Below are positions 51,523 to 60,490 of a stretch of 64,000 nt of DNA, piece by piece. Source of the stretch: G963422565 sp963422565. Its GTDB lineage: Bacteria > Pseudomonadota > Alphaproteobacteria > MPNO01. The notes beneath the pieces are model-generated. The model worked only from the letters and a program-made list of their open reading frames with translations, was not told the origin of the DNA and did not search any database. Position 1 is the stretch's first letter. Each line of letters starts with the position of its first letter. A program made the position numbers and the translations under genes. Where the stretch lies: positions 2,294,001 through 2,358,000 of the forward strand of contig OY730228.1 in assembly GCA_963422565.1 (NCBI GenBank), written 5' to 3'.

Positions 51523-53255
51523 ACGTCTTCAGCGAGTTCAGGGACGTCATCCGGGCCGAGCTCGAGCGGATCGGACCCCTGCCCGGCGGCGGGCGCTTCT
51601 CCGTCGAGCCGCCGCGCGACGCCGGCCACGGCGAGATCTCGACCAACGCGGCGCTGGTCCATGCCGGGGAGCTGGGTCTGCGGCCGCGCGCGCTGGCGGC
51701 GGCGCTCGGCGCCGCGCTCGGCGCCCGCCCCGAGGTCGCGGCCGCCGACCCGGCGGGGCCGGGCTTCGTCAATCTGCGGCTCGCCCCCGGCTTCTGGCGC
51801 GACCGGCTCGCCGAGATCCTGCGCGCCGGGACCGGCTACGGCGATGCGGATCTCGGCGGCGGCCGGCGGGTCAATGTCGAGTACGTCTCGGCCAACCCGA
51901 CCGGACCCATGCATGTCGGGCATGGGCGGGGGGCGGTCGTCGGGGACGCGCTCGCGGCGCTTCTCGCCAAGATCGGCTACGCGGTGACCCGCGAATACTA
52001 CGTCAACGACGCCGGCGCCCAGGTCGACGCGCTGGCCCGGTCGCTCCACCACCGCTACCGCGAGGCCGCCGGCGAGACCCCCGGCGAGATGGCCGACGAC
52101 ATGTATCCCGGCGACTATCTCCGCGCCACGGCGGAAGCGCTCCGCCGCCGCGACGGCGACCGCTGGCTGGGCGCGGCCGAGGCCGACTGGCTGCCCGCGC
52201 TCCGGGACTTCGCGGTCGACTCGATGATGGCCCTGATCCGCGCCGATCTGGAGGCGCTCGGCGTCGCGCATGACGCGTTCACCGGCGAGCGCGCGCTGGT
52301 CGCCTCGGGCGCGGTCGAGGACGCGCTGCGCGATCTGGATGCGCGCGGGCTGATCTATCGCGGGACTCTCGATGCGCCCAAGGGGCGGCGCGCCGCGGGC
52401 TGGGAAGCGCGCCCGCAGACCCTGTTCCGTGCGACCGCCTATGGCGACGATACCGACCGGCCGATCCGCAAGTCCGACGGGAGCTGGACCTATTTCGCCG
52501 CCGATCTCGCCTATCACCGGGACAAGATGGCGCGCGGGTTCGACGCGATGATCGACGTCTGGGGGGCCGACCACAAGGGGTACGTCAAGCGCATGCAGGC
52601 GGCGGTGGACGCGCTCGGAGAGGGGCGGGCGCGGCTCGATGTAGTGCTGTGCAACCTTGTCGGCGTCTCCGAGGCCGGCCTGCCGGTGCGCATGTCCAAG
52701 CGCGCCGGGGCCTTCGTCGCGCTCCGCGACGTTGTCGACCGCGTCGGCCGCGACGTGGTGCGGTTCATCATGCTGACGCGCGGCCACGAGGCGGCGCTCG
52801 AGTTCGACCTCGCCCGGGCGGTCGAGCAGTCGCGGGACAACCCGGTCTTCTATGTCCAATACGCCCACGCCCGGGCATGTTCGGTGATGCGCAACGCGGC
52901 CGGGCTGTTCCCCGGCGCCGATCTCTCCGACGCGGCGCTTGCCGGGGCCGCCTTCGATCGGCTGGACGATCCGGACGAGCTCGCCCTGATCCGCATGCTC
53001 GCCGGCTGGCCGCGCGTCGTCGAGGCGGCTGCCGAGGCGCTCGAGCCGCACCGCATCGCCTATTTCCTGTTCGATGCCGCTTCGGCGTTCCACGGCCTGT
53101 GGAACCGGGGGAATGTCGACGACCGGCGGCGGTTTCTCCTCGCCGACGATCCGGCGGTCAGCATGGCCCGGCTGGCCCTGGTCCGCGCCTCGGCGCTGAT
53201 CATCGCGTCCGGGCTCGGGATCATGGGCGTCGCGCCGGTGCAGGAGATGCGCTGA
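51519..53255 (+). CDS. argS: Arginyl-tRNA synthetase
   Basis: This 578-residue class I synthetase charges tRNA-Arg. The HIGH motif is HVGH in ANPTGPMHVGHGRGAVVGD (about residue 130). The KMSKS region appears as RMSKRAG (about 390), a known ArgS variation. An N-terminal Add-1 domain and C-terminal anticodon-binding helical domain (ending GLGIMGVAPV) are present. The ATG at 51519 overlaps dgt. A tRNA-Arg(CCT) gene lies 7 kb downstream. Confidence 0.97.
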   Translation: MNVFSEFRDVIRAELERIGPLPGGGRFSVEPPRDAGHGEISTNAALVHAGELGLRPRALAAALGAALGARPEVAAADPAGPGFVNLRLAPGFWRDRLAEILRAGTGYGDADLGGGRRVNVEYVSANPTGPMHVGHGRGAVVGDALAALLAKIGYAVTREYYVNDAGAQVDALARSLHHRYREAAGETPGEMADDMYPGDYLRATAEALRRRDGDRWLGAAEADWLPALRDFAVDSMMALIRADLEALGVAHDAFTGERALVASGAVEDALRDLDARGLIYRGTLDAPKGRRAAGWEARPQTLFRATAYGDDTDRPIRKSDGSWTYFAADLAYHRDKMARGFDAMIDVWGADHKGYVKRMQAAVDALGEGRARLDVVLCNLVGVSEAGLPVRMSKRAGAFVALRDVVDRVGRDVVRFIMLTRGHEAALEFDLARAVEQSRDNPVFYVQYAHARACSVMRNAAGLFPGADLSDAALAGAAFDRLDDPDELALIRMLAGWPRVVEAAAEALEPHRIAYFLFDAASAFHGLWNRGNVDDRRRFLLADDPAVSMARLALVRASALIIASGLGIMGVAPVQEMR

Positions 53256-53947
53256 TGGCGCCGGGCCGTCCGCGCCTGATCCGGCGCGCGGCAACGGCGG
53301 CCGTGGCGGTCGCGGCGCTCACCGGTTTCGCGGTCCTGCTCCAGTCGGTCTACGACCGGCCCCCCACGGGCGGCGAAGGTCCGGCGCCCGTGGTGCTGCG
53401 GCCGGCCCCCGAGCCGTACAAGATCGCCCCCGAAGCGCCCGGCGGCATGTCCATCCCCAACCGCGACAAGGAGATCTACGACGTCATCGCCGCGGCGCCG
53501 CCCCCCTCTCGCGGGGAAGGCCAGGCGCCCGCCCCGGAACGGCCGCTATATCCGCAGCCGCCGCCCGCGCCGGAGCCGGACCCGCCGCCGGAGCCGGACC
53601 CGCCGCCCGCGCGGGAGCCGGACCCACCTCGGGCCGCGCCCGCCCCCGCGGAGGTCGCGCCGGCGCAGCGCGCGGCCCCACCCGAGCGCGCGGCCGCGGA
53701 AATGGTCTGGCGCATCCAGGTGGGCGCGCTCAGAACGCGCGGCGGCGCCGACCGCGAATGGAAGCGGCTCCTCCGCAGGCATCGGGAGATCCTGTCGGGG
53801 CTCGCGCTGCGGGTGGTGCCGACCCGCGGCAAGCGGGCGGCGGTGTTCCGTCTCCATGCCGGGTCCTTTCCCTCGCGCGCCGCCGCCGCGGCGGCCTGCG
53901 CGGCGTTGAAACGGCGCAAGGTCGGCTGCTTTGTCGTCAAGGGGTGA
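53255..53947 (+). CDS. SPOR-domain protein
   Basis: This 230-residue protein has an N-terminal membrane helix (about residues 14-31), a long disordered periplasmic linker very rich in Pro/Glu/Asp (repeats of PEPDPPP, about 90-150), and a C-terminal SPOR domain (about 155-229, starting WRIQVGALRTRGGADREW). SPOR domains bind glycan strands that lack stem peptides at division sites. It overlaps argS by one base and nagZ by 17, the usual alphaproteobacterial order. Confidence 0.9.
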   Translation: MAPGRPRLIRRAATAAVAVAALTGFAVLLQSVYDRPPTGGEGPAPVVLRPAPEPYKIAPEAPGGMSIPNRDKEIYDVIAAAPPPSRGEGQAPAPERPLYPQPPPAPEPDPPPEPDPPPAREPDPPRAAPAPAEVAPAQRAAPPERAAAEMVWRIQVGALRTRGGADREWKRLLRRHREILSGLALRVVPTRGKRAAVFRLHAGSFPSRAAAAAACAALKRRKVGCFVVKG

Positions 53948-54980
53948 CCGCGCGGCGCCGGCAGCCGTCGTCTTCGGCTGCGCCGCCGATGCGCTGGGCG
54001 CGGACGAGCGCGCCTTCTTCGCCGAGGCCGACCCGCTCGGCTTCATCCTGTTCGGCAGGAACTGCCGCACGCCGTCCCGGCTCCGCCGGCTGATCGCCGC
54101 GCTGCGGGCGAGCGTCGGGCGGCCGGACGCGCCCATCCTTATCGATCAGGAGGGCGGGCGGGTCGCCCGGCTCGGGCCGCCGCACTGGCGCGCGCGGCCG
54201 CCCCCGGCGGCGTTCGGCCGGCTCGCGGCGCGCGCGGGGGCCGCCGCCGCCTGCGCCGCTGCCCGGACGAACGCCCGGTCGATGGCGCGCGAGCTCGCGG
54301 AGCTGGGGATCGGCGTCGCCTGCGCGCCGTCGCTCGACCTTGCCGTCCCCGGCGCGCACCGGGTCATCGGCGACCGCGCCTTCGCCGCCGAACCGGCGCT
54401 GGTCGCCGCGCTCGGCCGCGCCGTCTGCGAGGGCTTTCGAGCCGAGGGCGTCCAGCCGGTCGTCAAGCATGCGCCGGGGCACGGCCGGGCGGTGGTCGAC
54501 AGCCATCGCGCCCTGCCGGCGGTCGACGCGCCGGCCGCGCTGTTGGCGGAGAGCGACTTCGCGCCCTTCCGCGCCCTCGCCGACACGGAATGGGCGATGA
54601 CCGCCCATGTGCGCTATACCGCCATCGACGCGGCGCGGCCGGCGACGGTCTCGCCCGAGGTCGTCGGCGAGATCGTCCGCGGGCTGATCGGATTCGACGG
54701 CTTCCTGATCACCGACGACATCGGCATGGGCGCGCTGGCCGGCCCGTTGGCGGAGCGGGCGCGCGCGGCGCTGGCGGCCGGCTGCGACGCGGTGCTGCAT
54801 TGCAGCGGCGGTCTCGCCGAGATGCGGGCGGTGATGGCGGGCGTGGGCCCGCTGACCGCCCGGGCGCTGGCGCGGCTCGGTGCCGGCAGGACGCCGCGCC
54901 CGGACTCCGGCGCCTGCGAAGGAAGCCTCGCCGCCTCGGTCGCCGCGGCGTTGGACGGAATCCGGAGCCCGCCGGGATGA
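53931..54980 (+). CDS. nagZ: Beta-N-acetylhexosaminidase (GH3)
   Basis: This 349-residue GH3 enzyme removes N-acetylglucosamine during peptidoglycan recycling. Family motifs are LIDQEGGRVARL near residue 65, KHAPGHGR near 185 (usually KHFPGHG; here Phe is replaced by Ala), and LITDDIGMGAL, with the catalytic Asp, near 262. A TTG at 53931 is the best in-frame start and lies inside the SPOR gene. It follows the SPOR gene and precedes an M50 protease gene. Confidence 0.92.
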   Translation: MSSRGDRAAPAAVVFGCAADALGADERAFFAEADPLGFILFGRNCRTPSRLRRLIAALRASVGRPDAPILIDQEGGRVARLGPPHWRARPPPAAFGRLAARAGAAAACAAARTNARSMARELAELGIGVACAPSLDLAVPGAHRVIGDRAFAAEPALVAALGRAVCEGFRAEGVQPVVKHAPGHGRAVVDSHRALPAVDAPAALLAESDFAPFRALADTEWAMTAHVRYTAIDAARPATVSPEVVGEIVRGLIGFDGFLITDDIGMGALAGPLAERARAALAAGCDAVLHCSGGLAEMRAVMAGVGPLTARALARLGAGRTPRPDSGACEGSLAASVAAALDGIRSPPG

Positions 54981-55017
54981 CCGCGCCTGGCCGACGGGCA
55001 GGACGGCGGCGGCGCTG

Positions 55018-55692
55018 ATGGACATCGCCTATACGATCTCCGTCTGGGCGATCCCGGTGCTTGCGGCGATCACCTTCCACGAAGCCGCGCACGGCTATGT
55101 CGCCTGGCGGCTCGGCGACGATACCGCGCGGCGGCAGGGTCGGGTGAGCCTCAACCCGCTGCGCCATGTCGACCCGTTGGGGACGCTGCTGCTGCCGGGC
55201 CTGCTGATCGCGACGACCGGGTTCGCCTTCGGCTGGGCGAGGCCGGTTCCGGTCGATTTCTCCCGCCTGCGGGACCCGCGCCGCGGCATGGTCTGGGTCG
55301 CGGCCGCGGGGCCGGCCTTCAACCTGTCGCTCGCCGTCATCTCGGGTGCGCTGGTGCATCTCGCACTGCTGCTGCCCGAGAGCCTGAGCGGCTGGGCGGT
55401 CGAAAACCTCTACCATTCGATGCTGATCAACCTGGTGCTCGCGGTCTTCAACATGCTGCCGCTGCCGCCCCTCGACGGCGGCCGGGTCGCGGTCGGCCTG
55501 CTGCCGCCGCGGCTCGCGCGCGGCCTCGCGCGGATGGAGCGATTCGGCCTGCCGGTTATAATCTGCGCCCTTGTGGTCCTGCCGCTGGCGGGCCGGGAGA
55601 TCGGCGTCGATCTCAACCCGTTCCCCTGGCTCGTGGGCGGGCCGGTCGCGTTCCTGCTGCAGGCCGTGACGGCGCTGACGGGCTTGCGATGA
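55018..55692 (+). CDS. Site-2 protease family metalloprotease (M50)
   Basis: This 224-residue integral membrane protease has zinc ligands HEAAH at residues 21-25 in the first helix and the third ligand, Asp, in PLPPLDGGRV near 151. About six membrane helices are predicted. Family members cleave substrates within the membrane; the target is unknown. It lies between nagZ and scpA and overlaps scpA by 4 bases. Confidence 0.9.
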   Translation: MDIAYTISVWAIPVLAAITFHEAAHGYVAWRLGDDTARRQGRVSLNPLRHVDPLGTLLLPGLLIATTGFAFGWARPVPVDFSRLRDPRRGMVWVAAAGPAFNLSLAVISGALVHLALLLPESLSGWAVENLYHSMLINLVLAVFNMLPLPPLDGGRVAVGLLPPRLARGLARMERFGLPVIICALVVLPLAGREIGVDLNPFPWLVGGPVAFLLQAVTALTGLR

Positions 55693-56501
55693 CGGGCGCG
55701 GGCACGGGATCCGGCCGGGACGAGCCGCCGCCCGGCGCGGGGCGCGCGGACCCGGAGGCGCTGCGGCTCGACCTCGACGGTTACGAGGGGCCGATCGACG
55801 TGCTGCTGACGCTGGCCCGCGCCCAGAAGGTCGACCTCGCCCGGATCTCGATCCTGGATCTCGCCGACCAGTATCTGACCTTCATCGGTGCGGCGCGGCG
55901 GATCGATCTCGGGCTCGCGGCCGAGTATCTGGTGATGGCGGCGTGGCTGGTCTATCTCAAGTCGCGGCTCCTGCTGCCGGACGACGACGACGACGAGGGG
56001 CCCAGCGGCCCCGAGCTCGCCGAGGCGCTGAGCTACCAGCTCCGCCGGCTGGAAGCGGTCCAGGACTCGGGCCGGCGGCTGATGGCCCGGCCGCGGCTCG
56101 GCCGCGACGTGTTCGCGCGCGGCGATCCGGAGGGGCTGGCGATCGTCCGGACCACGACGTTCAAGGTGTCGCTCTTCGATCTGCTCTCCGCCTACGGTGC
56201 CAACCGCCGCCACCGCGTCGAGGTGCTTCGGGTTCCCCACGACGCCCTGCACGGCATGGCCGACGCGCTCGCGCGGCTGTCGCGCATGGCCGGCACAGGG
56301 ATGGGCTGGCGGAGCCTCGCCCGCTGCCTGCCGCCGGATCCGGGCGACGGGCTCGTGTTCCGGTCGGCTGTCGCGGCGACCTTCGCGGCCGGCCTCGAAC
56401 TCGCGCGCCGCGGCCTGATCGAGATACGCCAGCCGCGGCGGTTCGGCCCGATCCACCTCCGCGCCAGAGACGCCGCCGAGCCGTCCGACCGGGGGCCGTG
56501 A
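55689..56501 (+). CDS. scpA: Segregation and condensation protein A
   Basis: This 270-residue kleisin bridges SMC heads in the chromosome condensation complex. The N-terminal domain carries LRLDLDGYEGPIDVLLTLAR (about residues 26-45), then AAEYLVMAAWLVYLKSRLLL, a hallmark of ScpA. The C-terminal winged-helix region binds the other SMC head. It is followed by scpB one base later, so both are co-translated. The smc gene is not in the window. Confidence 0.95.
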   Translation: MTGAGTGSGRDEPPPGAGRADPEALRLDLDGYEGPIDVLLTLARAQKVDLARISILDLADQYLTFIGAARRIDLGLAAEYLVMAAWLVYLKSRLLLPDDDDDEGPSGPELAEALSYQLRRLEAVQDSGRRLMARPRLGRDVFARGDPEGLAIVRTTTFKVSLFDLLSAYGANRRHRVEVLRVPHDALHGMADALARLSRMAGTGMGWRSLARCLPPDPGDGLVFRSAVAATFAAGLELARRGLIEIRQPRRFGPIHLRARDAAEPSDRGP

Positions 56502-56502
56502 C

Positions 56503-57063
56503 ATGGACCAGGATCTGCGGCTGATCGAAGCCGTTCTGTTCGCCTCCGGCGCGGCGGTCTCCGAAGCGGCGCTCGCCGAACGGCTGGGCGAGGGCGCCGA
56601 TGTCGCAGCCCTCCTCGACGATCTCTCCGCCCATTACCGGGGCCGCGGCATCCGCCTCTGCCGCATCGCGGGCGGCTGGACGTTCCGTACGGCCGAGGAT
56701 CTCTCCGACCGCCTCCGTCTCGAGCGGCGCGTCTCCCGCAAGCCCTCGCGGGCGGCGGTCGAAACGCTCGCGGTCATCGCCTACCACCAGCCGGTGACCC
56801 GCAGCGAGGTCGAGGAGATCCGCGGGGTCGCCGCGAGCCGCGGGAGCTTCGACATCCTGCTCGAGGCGGGCTGGATCAGGCCGACCGGGCGGCGGAACGG
56901 CCCCGGCCGGCCGACCACCTGGGGCACGACCACGCAGTTCCTGGAGCATTTCGGGCTGGAGAGCCTCGCCGATCTGCCGAATCTCGGGGAGCTCGAGGCC
57001 GCCGGGCTCATCGACCCCCGTCCGGCGAGCGCGGTCGTCGCCGCCGAGACCGCCCCTGGCTGA
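56503..57063 (+). CDS. scpB: Segregation and condensation protein B
   Basis: This 186-residue partner of ScpA contains two winged helices. Typical motifs are IEAVLFASGAAVSEAALAER at the start, SRAAVETLAVIAYHQPVTRSE in the middle and TTQFLEHFGLESLADLPNL near the end. It forms a dimer that holds ScpA on SMC. Often tatA follows in alphaproteobacteria; here a 373-base gap and an ABC transporter follow instead. Confidence 0.95.
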   Translation: MDQDLRLIEAVLFASGAAVSEAALAERLGEGADVAALLDDLSAHYRGRGIRLCRIAGGWTFRTAEDLSDRLRLERRVSRKPSRAAVETLAVIAYHQPVTRSEVEEIRGVAASRGSFDILLEAGWIRPTGRRNGPGRPTTWGTTTQFLEHFGLESLADLPNLGELEAAGLIDPRPASAVVAAETAPG

Positions 57064-57312
57064 CGGCGCCCCGGCGGCGGACCGCCATGTCCCGGATAGC
57101 GGGAAAACGACCGGACATGACGCACGCCTCCTGGCCTCCGAAGCGGGTCCTCGATGCCGGGACCGGTCGTCGAACATGTCGGAGAGGGACGGGGCGTCGA
57201 TGGCGGCGTCGAACCGTCCCGCGTGCCGCCTCCCGCCACCCGGAGGGCGGAAACGACATCGCCATGCCCCGATCCTCGTCGATACCGGCGCTCCGTTCGC
57301 AGGACCCACCAT

Positions 57313-57335
57313 TTGCAACTGCGAATAGCTTGCAA
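57313..57335. promoter_or_regulatory. Candidate Fur-type iron box
   Basis: TTGCAA-N11-TTGCAA, with the centre CTGCGAATAGC resembling the GCGAAT core of proteobacterial Fur boxes. It is about 100 bases upstream of an iron-type ABC permease start, which is where iron control would be expected. Confidence 0.45.
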
Positions 57336-57380
57336 TAGGGTCGGCGTTTCGCCCTCGCGGCGGCGCAACGGCGGCGCCCG

Positions 57381-57426
57381 GTCAGGCCCGGTCAGGCCCG
57401 GTCAGGCCCGGTCAGGCCCGGTCAGG
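57381..57426. repeat. Decamer tandem repeat (4.6 copies)
   Basis: GTCAGGCCCG four times plus GTCAGG, ending 10 bases before the permease start. The last partial copy forms part of the AGGAAAGG ribosome-binding region. Confidence 0.95.
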
Positions 57427-57436
57427 AAAGGGATGG

Positions 57437-59134
57437 ATGGCTCGTCCCGGCCTCGCATCGATGCGCTTCCGCGGCATGGCCGGTCTCGCGCCGCGGATCG
57501 GCGGTCCCTGGTCGGTGCTGCCGGTCGCCGTCGCCTGCATCATCGCCTGCCCGGTGGTGGTGGTCGCCGGCTACGCCTTCGTCGCCGCGGGCGAGGTCTG
57601 GACGCATCTCTCCGAGACGGTGCTCCCCGACTATGTCGCCAACACGGCGGTCCTGATCGTCGGGGTCGGCGCGGCGAGTCTCGTCATCGGGGTCGGCACC
57701 GCTTGGCTGGTCTCGATGTCGCGGTTCCCCCTGCGCGGCCTGTTCGAATGGGCGCTGATCCTGCCCTTCGCCCTGCCGGCCTATGTGCTGGCCTATACCT
57801 ATACCGGCCTCCTCGACGTGGGCGGGCCGGTGCAGGCGTTCCTGCGGGACGGGCTCGGCTTCGCCGGGGTGGCCGGCTGGTTTCCGGAGGTGAGGTCGCT
57901 GGCCGGCGCGGTCGCGATGCTGACTCTCGCGCTCTACCCCTATGTCTACATGCTGGCCCGCGCCGCCTTCCTGGAGCAGGCCGCCGGGCTCGCCGAGGTC
58001 AGCCGGACGCTCGGCCGCGGACCCTGGCGGACCTTCGTTTCGGTGACGCTGCCGATCGCCCGGCCGAGCATCGCCGCCGGGGTGGCGCTGGTCCTGATGG
58101 AGACGCTGAACGACTACGGCACGGTGGCGTTCTTCGCGGTGGACACCTTCACCACGGGCATCTACCGGACATGGTTCGGCCTCGGCGAGCCCGCCGCCGC
58201 CGCCCAGCTTTCGACGATGCTGCTACTGTTCGTCTGCGCGATCCTGGTCGTCGAGCGCGGGACGCGGGGCCGCGGGCGGGTCCATCACACGACGCAGCGC
58301 ATCGTCCCGCCGCCAGCCCTCAGGCTCGCCGGCGCGCGCGGGCTCGCCGCCGCCGCCGCCTGCGCGGTTCCCATCCTGCTGGGCTTTCTGCTGCCCGCCT
58401 GCGCCCTTCTCGCCTGGAGCTGGGAGACCGCGGCCGAGGCGTTCGAATGGCGCCTCGCGGGCTTTGCCGCCAACAGCCTGATCCTGTCCGCGCTCACCGC
58501 GGCGATCGCCCTGCTGGCCGCCCTCGTCATCGCCTATGGCGTGCGCCTCCGGCCGCGGCCGGCGGTCCGCGCCGCGGCGCGGGTGGCCGGGCTCGGCTAC
58601 GCCGTGCCGGGCTCGGTGATCGCGGTCGGGATCCTCATCTTCTCGACCTGGTTCGACCACGGGGTCGACGGCTGGATGCGCGGCCTGTTCGGCATCTCGA
58701 CCGGGCTGATCCTGACCGGGACGATGGCGGGGATCGTCTTCGCCTATCTGGTCCGCTTCATGGCGATCTCGATCGGCACGGTGGAGAGCGCGCTGGGGCG
58801 GGTTACCGCCAACCTGGACGCCGCCGCGCGGAGCTGCGGCCGGCGCCCGGCGGCCGTTCTCGCGCGGGTGCATCTGCCGCTCATCCGCGGCAGCATGGCG
58901 GCGGCCTGCCTGCTGGTCTTTGTCGATACGATGAAGGAGCTGCCGGCGACGCTGATCCTTCGGCCCTTCGACTTCGACACCCTCGCGGTGCGCGTCCACC
59001 AGCTCGCGTCGGACGAGCAGTTGACCCTGGCGGCGGCGCCGGCGCTCGGGATCGTCGCGGTCGGGATTCTCCCGGTGATCCTGCTCAGCCGCGCGATCCG
59101 GCGGCCGCGCGGCCGCGCGGGGGCCGAAGGGTGA
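57437..59134 (+). CDS. Iron(III)-type ABC transporter permease, two-domain
   Basis: This 565-residue membrane protein with about 12 helices contains two binding-protein-dependent permease domains in one chain. The two EAA-type loops are EVSRTLGRGPWRTFVSV (about 193) and AARSCGRRPAAVLARV (about 456). This layout matches FbpB/SfuB ferric-iron permeases. ATG at 57437 follows AGGAAAGGG. It overlaps the ATPase gene by 4 bases. No periplasmic binding protein gene is adjacent, so the substrate receptor must be encoded elsewhere. Confidence 0.88.
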   Translation: MARPGLASMRFRGMAGLAPRIGGPWSVLPVAVACIIACPVVVVAGYAFVAAGEVWTHLSETVLPDYVANTAVLIVGVGAASLVIGVGTAWLVSMSRFPLRGLFEWALILPFALPAYVLAYTYTGLLDVGGPVQAFLRDGLGFAGVAGWFPEVRSLAGAVAMLTLALYPYVYMLARAAFLEQAAGLAEVSRTLGRGPWRTFVSVTLPIARPSIAAGVALVLMETLNDYGTVAFFAVDTFTTGIYRTWFGLGEPAAAAQLSTMLLLFVCAILVVERGTRGRGRVHHTTQRIVPPPALRLAGARGLAAAAACAVPILLGFLLPACALLAWSWETAAEAFEWRLAGFAANSLILSALTAAIALLAALVIAYGVRLRPRPAVRAAARVAGLGYAVPGSVIAVGILIFSTWFDHGVDGWMRGLFGISTGLILTGTMAGIVFAYLVRFMAISIGTVESALGRVTANLDAAARSCGRRPAAVLARVHLPLIRGSMAAACLLVFVDTMKELPATLILRPFDFDTLAVRVHQLASDEQLTLAAAPALGIVAVGILPVILLSRAIRRPRGRAGAEG

Positions 59135-60234
59135 GCGGCGCCGCCGCAGGCCCGCCCCGGCTCGAGGTCGCGGGCGTCAGCCACGCCTACGGCCGCCGCC
59201 CGGTCGTCGCCGAGGCCAGCCTCTCGGTCGGGGCGGGCGAGATCCTGTGCCTCCTCGGCCCGTCGGGCGGCGGCAAGTCGACGCTGCTGCGCGTCATCGC
59301 CGGGCTCGAGCGCGCGCAGAGCGGGCGGATCCGCATCGACGGCAAGACCGTCGCGGGTCCGGGCGTCCACGTCCCGCCCGAGGCGCGCCCGGTCTCGCTC
59401 CTGTTCCAGGACTTCGCGCTGTTCCCGCATCTGACCGTCATGCAGAACGTGACCTTCGGGCTCGACCGCCTCCCCCCGGAGCGGCGCGCGGCGCGGGCGC
59501 GGGAGGTGCTCGATCAGGTCGGGCTGCTCGACCGCGCCGGAGCCTATCCGCATGCCCTGTCGGGCGGCGAGCAGCAGCGCGCGGCCCTCGCCCGCGCGCG
59601 CGCGCCGCGCCCCCGCGTCATGCTGCTCGACGAGCCGTTCTCGAACCTGGATTCCATCCTGAAGACCAGGCTTCGCGACCTCATGCTCCACATCCTCAAG
59701 CGGCGGACGGCCGCGACGGTGGTGGTGACCCACGACCCGGAGGAAGCGATGTTCATGGGCGATCGCATCGCTGTCGTTCGCGGCGGCAGGATCGTCCAGA
59801 TCGGGACCCCCGACGAGATCTACAATGCCCCGGCGACGCCCTTCGTCGCCGGTCTCTTCGGCGAGGTGAACCGGATCGCCGGCGCCGTCCACGACGGGCA
59901 TGTGAGCACGCCGCTCGGCCGGTTCTGCGTCTCCGGATTCGCCGAGGGGGCGGCGGTGGACGTGCTTCTCCGCCCCGAATATCTGACGGTGCGCAAGCGC
60001 GGCGCGCGCGCGCGCGCCGCCATCGCCGCGCGCGTCGTGATGTCGCGGATACTGGGCCACACCAACATCGTCCATCTCTCGGTGCCCCGCCCGGACGGCG
60101 CCCCGCTCCATCTCCACGCGCGGACGATGGGCCGGTTCCTCCCGCGTCCCGACGAGGAGGTGGACATCGTGACGGATCACGACCACGCGTTCCTATTCCC
60201 CGCCTCCGGGGCGGTCGAGGACGGCGGCGGCTAG
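59131..60234 (+). CDS. Iron(III)-type ABC transporter ATP-binding protein
   Basis: This 367-residue ATPase has Walker A GPSGGGKST (about residues 43-51), Q-loop LLFQDFALFPHLT, signature LSGGEQQRAALARA, Walker B VMLLDEPFSNLD and switch His in VVVTHDPEEA. The C-terminal third is a TOBE-like regulatory domain, as in FbpC. It powers the permease encoded upstream. GTG start overlapping the permease stop codon (GTGA). A G+C-rich hairpin follows the stop. Confidence 0.92.
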   Translation: MSGAAAGPPRLEVAGVSHAYGRRPVVAEASLSVGAGEILCLLGPSGGGKSTLLRVIAGLERAQSGRIRIDGKTVAGPGVHVPPEARPVSLLFQDFALFPHLTVMQNVTFGLDRLPPERRAARAREVLDQVGLLDRAGAYPHALSGGEQQRAALARARAPRPRVMLLDEPFSNLDSILKTRLRDLMLHILKRRTAATVVVTHDPEEAMFMGDRIAVVRGGRIVQIGTPDEIYNAPATPFVAGLFGEVNRIAGAVHDGHVSTPLGRFCVSGFAEGAAVDVLLRPEYLTVRKRGARARAAIAARVVMSRILGHTNIVHLSVPRPDGAPLHLHARTMGRFLPRPDEEVDIVTDHDHAFLFPASGAVEDGGG

Positions 60235-60258
60235 CCCCCGCCTTGCGGGGCGGGGGGC

Positions 60259-60259
<1 letters not shown>
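60233..60259. terminator. G+C-rich hairpin between the ATPase gene and tRNA-Arg
   Basis: AGCCCCCGCC pairs with the GGCGGGGGGCT side around a short loop. It starts within the ATPase stop codon and ends at the tRNA 3' end. The two transcripts converge here, so it could end both. There is no T-run, so the call is tentative. Confidence 0.4.
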
Positions 60260-60335
<76 letters not shown>

Positions 60336-60490
60336 GCATTGCCCGACCGCAGAGTAGGACATGGAACGCCCGGACGGAACCGGTCCGCATTGCGCCCCTT
60401 TACCCCGGCGGCGATTCTCCTTACATGGTCGGCTCCTCCCTCGGCCCCACCGGCCGTTCCTCCGTTCCGAAAGAGGCATAGTCGAGAGCG

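Larger units (their letters stand above)
57064..57436. other. Regulatory intergenic region upstream of the ferric-iron-type ABC genes
   Basis: No gene is seen. It contains a Fur-like palindrome (57313-57335) and a decamer tandem array (57381-57426) that runs into the ribosome-binding site of the permease gene. Confidence 0.6.

Noticed and set aside
57381..57426. CRISPR-like array
   Set aside because: These are contiguous 10-bp repeats with no spacers and no cas genes nearby.
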